DNA of 64,000 bases. Source: Eublepharis macularius. Its lineage: Eukaryota; Chordata; Lepidosauria; Squamata; Eublepharidae. The notes under the pieces were generated by a model. It was given only the letters and a program-made list of their open reading frames with translations, was not told the origin of the DNA and made no database searches. The translations under genes were made by a program, and so were the position numbers. This document shows positions 56,201 through 62,200 of this stretch, piece by piece; position 1 is the first letter of the stretch; each line of letters opens with the position of its first letter. Location of the stretch: NCBI RefSeq assembly GCF_028583425.1, contig NC_072790.1, forward strand, positions 157,784,397 to 157,848,396, read 5' to 3'.

Positions 56201-59200
56201 ACCAAAGAGGCTAGCAAATTAAAGCATACATAATAAAATAGCATTATAAAACCTTTAAAATAAACTATTAAAACAGTTAAAACCAGAATTTTAAGAATGT
56301 ACAAAGATGCACAAATAAGAAAAACGTATAAAACAATTAAAACATTGGGCATGAAGGAGAAATCAATGAGGGTATGCCAAACAAGACAAAAAAAGTCTTC
56401 ACCTACTGGTGGAAGATAGCAACAGAAGGGGACTGGCGAATCTTCTTGGGGAGAGAGTTCCAGAGTTTTACTGCCACAGGGTCCACCTCCATAAGTTGCT
56501 ACTATCCCTAGGGGAGCTGATCACTGGGGGCTGGTGATTGGTTGCACTTCTGGGAGGATGCTGGGCCCCATAGTTGCTAACTATGGAAGCAGGGCATTGG
56601 ATGTTGACCAAGTAGCCCCCCCCCAGGGCTCTGTTGGGATCTGGCCTCAGCTGTGAGTACAGCTCAGGGTGGCATGAAAGGGTCTGTGGTTGGCACCTGC
56701 CCCCCGCCCCAGCAGTCCAGCACTGTGCCACTATCTGCTGTGGCTGCTTGGGTGCAGCCTCAGCCCCTGCCTGGGAGAGTGTGGTGTACATTGAGGACCT
56801 GCAGGGGGGGGCTTGAACTGACATTATTTTTACTGGAGTGTCTATACTGTGGCCACTGTTCTGGGATTCTGCCATCAGGCACTGGCCTGGTGCCTTGGTT
56901 GCTCTGGGTTGACGTGCCTGTGGGAAAGATTCAAGGTGCACCCTTGAGGTGGGAGGGGCAGTCTCCATTGGGGGAATCAGGTCCTCTCAGGCTGCCAGCC
57001 CTTTGTGACTGCTTCCTCTGCTGCCCTGTCAAATGAATCATGCTGCCATACGGTGCATCCATTCCGCAAGTGTTTGAGCCAGCACTGTGGTGCAAGATGC
57101 TAAGTTCTGTGTACGCTGTGCCCCACAGCTTGGCATCTGGCCTGATCAAACACGGACTGGAAACTTGCCAGAAGCTGACATTGGCCAGAAAGGGGGTGGG
57201 GGTTCAGCAGGGGCCAATGGATGCTGGCTGTACTTCCTGTTAGCCTCCTGTGGTCTTTGGGGACCAAGTCTATGATAGCTAGTAGAGAGTGGTGGTCTTG
57301 GCCTCTAGAGTGCCTTTGTAGATTTTGCTATCATAACTCTGCACTGATGCTGGCAGGGGAGGTGTTTTTTCCAAGCTGGGATGGCTTAGGGAGCTGACTA
57401 ACTCTTGCCATGCTACCAGGCCAGCCCTCTCCTCCACTGACACAGAAGGCTGTGAGTCCTCCCCCCCCCCCTCACCTCCCAGGGTTTGTGCTAAAACTCT
57501 TTAAGAGGGGGGCCTGGATAACTTGACGTTTTGTATAGAGGAAGTAAGCTCTCTGCCCAGGGCAATTTATATGTGGCCAGTGTTGCTGGGGAAAGAGAGA
57601 TGTGGGTTGATTTGTCATGCCCAATCTCTCCAGCTATTTCTGTGGCATGTTACAGGTGTCCCATTTTGCCACATCAGTAGATGGAGTAAGGTACAGGGCA
57701 GGATTTTTGTTTTTCTTTTACTTTTTCATGTTGTTATTGCCTTGTTTTAACTTGATAAATAGTTTTCAGTTTCCAGTTTTCCATTTTTTATTTTTAGGTA
57801 GAAGAAGAAGAACCAACTGGTTTTATTCGTCTGGAAAAATTTCTTCCTATGATGACTAGAGTATTACTGGAAAGAAGGTAGGAGAGAAAATTTAAATTGT
57901 GCAAGTTGGGTCTAGTTATATGGTTGGTTTTAATTAAGATCTGTTCATAGTTGCATGGATAAAATGTTTTAGTGATAAAGAATAAATTTCATTGCAATGA
58001 AAAATTATAGATTTTTCTTTTAGAATATTTTTAGGCAAATGGAGAGGGAAGCAAACTGGGCCTATAGATACTACTGTACTTCTTATGCCTTACTGGTTTC
58101 ATTTTTATGTCTTTCTAGATAAGTTAATTTAGATGAACTTCATTCATATGTCAATGTTTTTAAAATATATATATTATTTTCCTATTTATTTATTTGCTTA
58201 CTTCTTTACACACCACATTTCTCCCCAGTGGGGATCCAGAGCAGCTTACATCATTCTCCCCTCCTTCATTTTATCCTCACAACAACTCTGTGAGGTAGGT
58301 TACCCAAGGTCACCCAGAACTTCCAGGGCAGAGTGGGGATTTGAACCTGAGTCTCTCAGATCCTAGTCCAAATTCAAACCACTACATCACATTCGTTTTG
58401 TGATTTTTGTGTCCTAATAGATGGATATGTACAGGGGCGGTGCAAGGGTTTTTGGCGCTTGAGGCCAGCCGGCCGGGCGCCCCCCCCCCATGCGTGCACA
58501 GTGCGCGTGCACCGGCCTGTGTGATGACGTCACACGTGACGTCATCATGGGAGCACGTGCACCGCCGCCGGCCCGATCACTGCAGTGGGTGGCTGTGACA
58601 GTGCACGGGTGGCCTCCGAGCTCTCCTGCTTGGTTGCCTGCACCGCTGCAGATGCCTGCCTGCAGTGGCTGCGCCCGGCCAGGGGCGTGTGCTGGTGGTG
58701 GTGGCGGCGTGTGAGGGATAGGAGGCTGCAGCTCTGTGGTGCGTGCTCCCGCCCCCCCGCGCCTCCTCCAGCGCTCCCTCCGGCACCCCACGCCTAAGGC
58801 CACCACCTACCTGGCCTCAAGGGTGCACCGGCCCTGGATATGTAGATGTAGATATGATTAATTTCAGATCATAACATTAATTTATTGGAAGGATATACTG
58901 TAAAAGTATCTAGCAGGTACAGTAAATGTACCTCACTAGTAGAGCAGAATTATTTTGTAAACCCTCAATAGTTTGTTGTTGTTGTTTGAAAATAGACTAT
59001 ATGGGCTTGGATTTAAATTTCACGTTAGCAATATTAAATTAAATTTTGCTGAAAAACTTTCTGAGGCAAATTTTTGAACAGATGATACTAGATATTGCCC
59101 GTACGTCTACATTTCAGTAAAAGAGTCTTGTCAAATTATTACAGAAGTCAAGTAACGCCTTACAGACTATGAGGTTTATTCCACTATGTACTCATGAAAG

Positions 59201-62200
59201 TGTATGCTGGAATAATTTTTTAGTCTTTAAGGTGCCTCTGATTTCTGCTTTATTTTATTGCTACAGATTAGCAGCAGATTTTGCTGCAGATAACCTCTGG
59301 GATTATTGTGATTATTGAAAGGTTCTTATTTCTAAAATGAAAGTCTATTCAGGAGTCATTTCTTATCATGCTAGCCTGTTCAATTAATCCCATATAGGCT
59401 GGGGCTAGTACTTGTTATTAAGTGTTCAAGCAAAGGCACCATCAAAGATACTGCTTTTTACTATTTACTTTTACTACTTTTTACTATTATGCAGTATGTT
59501 CCAGGGCAGAGTCCTGGTACTAAAAACAAATTTTGGGACAAAGCCAAATTTTGGGACAAAGCCTACAGGTTTGATTGTTCTTTTTTCACATTGCTTATTT
59601 TGGAATGTTACAACTGCTCATGCTGTCCTAAATAGCATGTTCCTGTACAGTTGTGATCATGGTTGTTTCTGGTAATATTGGCCAACTTATTTCAGAAAGT
59701 TTAGGGTCACATTATATATGATGTTGGAGTTCAGTGACTGGAAATCCAAAAGTGTTGTGTGGTCCTAAAACGCAGCTGTGGGGAGACCTGAAATGGATCA
59801 AAGCTACAGTACTGGGGAAGGGACAATTAACTCTTCTTTCTCTGTGCCCTTTATCCAATCAGAATTGCTCTCCCCCCCCCTCAAACCTGTGCTTGTTGTC
59901 TTTCCTTATAGGGACTTAAAAATAATTGGGGAGATGTATTTTCAGTCAGGGAAACAGTGCGGGGGTGGGGTGGGGGTAGAATGAATTACTCCTTACCCAG
60001 TGCAACAGCCTTACAAAGTGTCTTTGTAGCTGCTTCTTAGGACTATATAACAGGTTTGGCATTCCAGACTGAGTGGTTTGTTCCATCAGATAGCACATGA
60101 CATGTGAAGCTGCTTATGCTTTAAAAACATGACACTAAGAGTCAAGCAACAAGTGACAGCGGCCATAGGTTCATTGTGTGGCCACCAATACCATTTTAAA
60201 AGCAGTTGTAATTCTCTAAAAATTGCCCCAGAGCTCTGATCCGGATCATGTGTTCAATGTGGTGGCCTTAGGAGTCCTTGTGCCCCGCCCCCATGCCTTG
60301 TCAGGTGCCAAAACAGCTCCTCATTGCTGTTTCAATACCTGAAAAGGTGCTGTGGAGACAGGGGACAAGAGCTTCTGGGAGCACTGTACCACATGCATGA
60401 TCCAGATCCCTGTGGCAATTTTTAAGAACTGCAACTGCTTTTAAAATGGTGTTGACAGCCATGAGATGGACCTGTAATCGCTATCACTTGTAGTTTGGCT
60501 CTAAAATGAAGTGCCTTGCCTTGATGTTATACTGATGCCATAGACAGATATACTAGCCCAATTGGGTGGGGGATGGGGAGCAGTCCATTTTCCAAAGTAA
60601 CCCTTCACATTTGTGTTACAGCACTATTAATTACTTTAATAATTTCAGATACCGACCAATTCCAGAAGATATTCTTTTACGTGCATTTGAGGTCTGTACC
60701 CCCCAAAAATCTATTAATGGGGAAAATATTTGGTAAACCTTGAGGCAATAGGAATAAAAATCAACCTTCTCTTATTTTTAGGTTTTAGATCAAAATAAAT
60801 GTGGACATCTTACCAAAGAAGAATTGGTGAAGTACATGACTGAAGAAGGTAAAAATGTCTTCATTAAAATAAACTTTACATTTGAAAAAAATAAGGACAA
60901 TTCTTTTTAGTATGGTACCATGCACACTGTGTGACAATACATATACACTGGGGATTAGCACTGGGAACACTGTTAATAATGGACAGATTACTACTTGCTC
61001 AGGTTTAGACTTACAGGGGTACCAAAACTCTGCAGGGATGGGGGATCGATTAAGATGGTCTGTCCCCATAGCAAGATGGATTCAACTGGTTTTCGGACAG
61101 CAGTGGGGGATTTTCCTGTTAATAGGGTTGTCGTTCCTGTCAATACCCTGGTTGACCTCGGGAATGAGGAAATGATGTTTGACACAATTGCTCTTAGACA
61201 CCCTATCTCCTGTCTAAGTGCCCAGGGAGCCCCTTTTGCAGAGAGGCTTTAGGCAATGAAAGGCAGGGAAGAAGACTAGTTCAACAGTGGATAAGGACTT
61301 GGGATGAATCCAACAAGGTATGGGTTAGAGCTTATTTTAAAGGCTACTCTGGGCAGTGATGGCGGCAAAGAAACAATATCTCTCTGTTGCTATTGCATCT
61401 ACACAGTGTAGACCTGAAGAACTGGTCCGGGTGGTCAAGGGTCTATTGGGTTCTGGCCTACAGGAAGAGATGGACCACTCTACAACTCACTGTGATAAGT
61501 TTGCCAAACATCTTGCAGATAAAATCTCTTACACTCATTCTGACTTGGACTGTACATTAGCAGTGACAAGATCAGATGGCTTCAGGATGCCAATTTGTCC
61601 AGTTGTGTGTGGTACCTTTCAGCTTGTCCAGTCTGAGGATGTGGACAGGATTCTTGGAAGTTTGAGACCTACCACCTGCTTGAACAACCCTTGCCACTCT
61701 TTCCTGCTTAAATCCACCACAGGGGAGCTGGCGGACTGGGTATGGGAGACAGTAATGCCTCCCTGAGAGAGGGGATGGTCACTCCTGCCTTGAAGTAGTC
61801 TGTCCACTCCTAAAGGGCAGTGGTCTGTACACTCCTAAAGAAACCACCTATGGGCCCAGGAGAGTTGAGTAACTACTGTTGAGTCTCAGATGTACCATTC
61901 CTCAGCAAGGTGATTGAACAAATAGTGTCTGGGCAACTTCAGGGATTCCCAGAGAAGCGGATTGTTTGGATCCATTCCAATCTGGTTTCGTACCTGGTCT
62001 CGGGACTGATATGGCCTTGGGGAATGACCTGTGCTGGGAGATGGATGGGGGAATGCAACTCTGTTAATTCTTCTGGACCTCTCAGTCATTTTCAATACCA
62101 TTGATCATGGTATTCTTTTGGACTGCCATAGGTGTTGGGACTGAGAAGCACTGTTCTGTGGTGGTTTCAGTCCTACCTTGAAGATAAGTTTCAGAGTGTA

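Larger units (their letters stand above)
53455..57500 (+). mobile_element. Decayed PIF/Harbinger DNA transposon (GC-rich block), boundaries unknown
   Basis: A block about 4 kb long is richer in GC than the rest of the intron and has long open frames on both strands. The 53755-54560 part carries a Harbinger transposase; 54820-55640 is open but unrecognised; 55760-57500 is non-coding. No TIR or TSD was identified, so the extent is a guess from composition. Confidence 0.5.

Noticed and set aside
61356..61766. A 136-codon frame in the last EFCAB2 intron
   Set aside because: It lies in a decayed L2 and matches no exon of EFCAB2.
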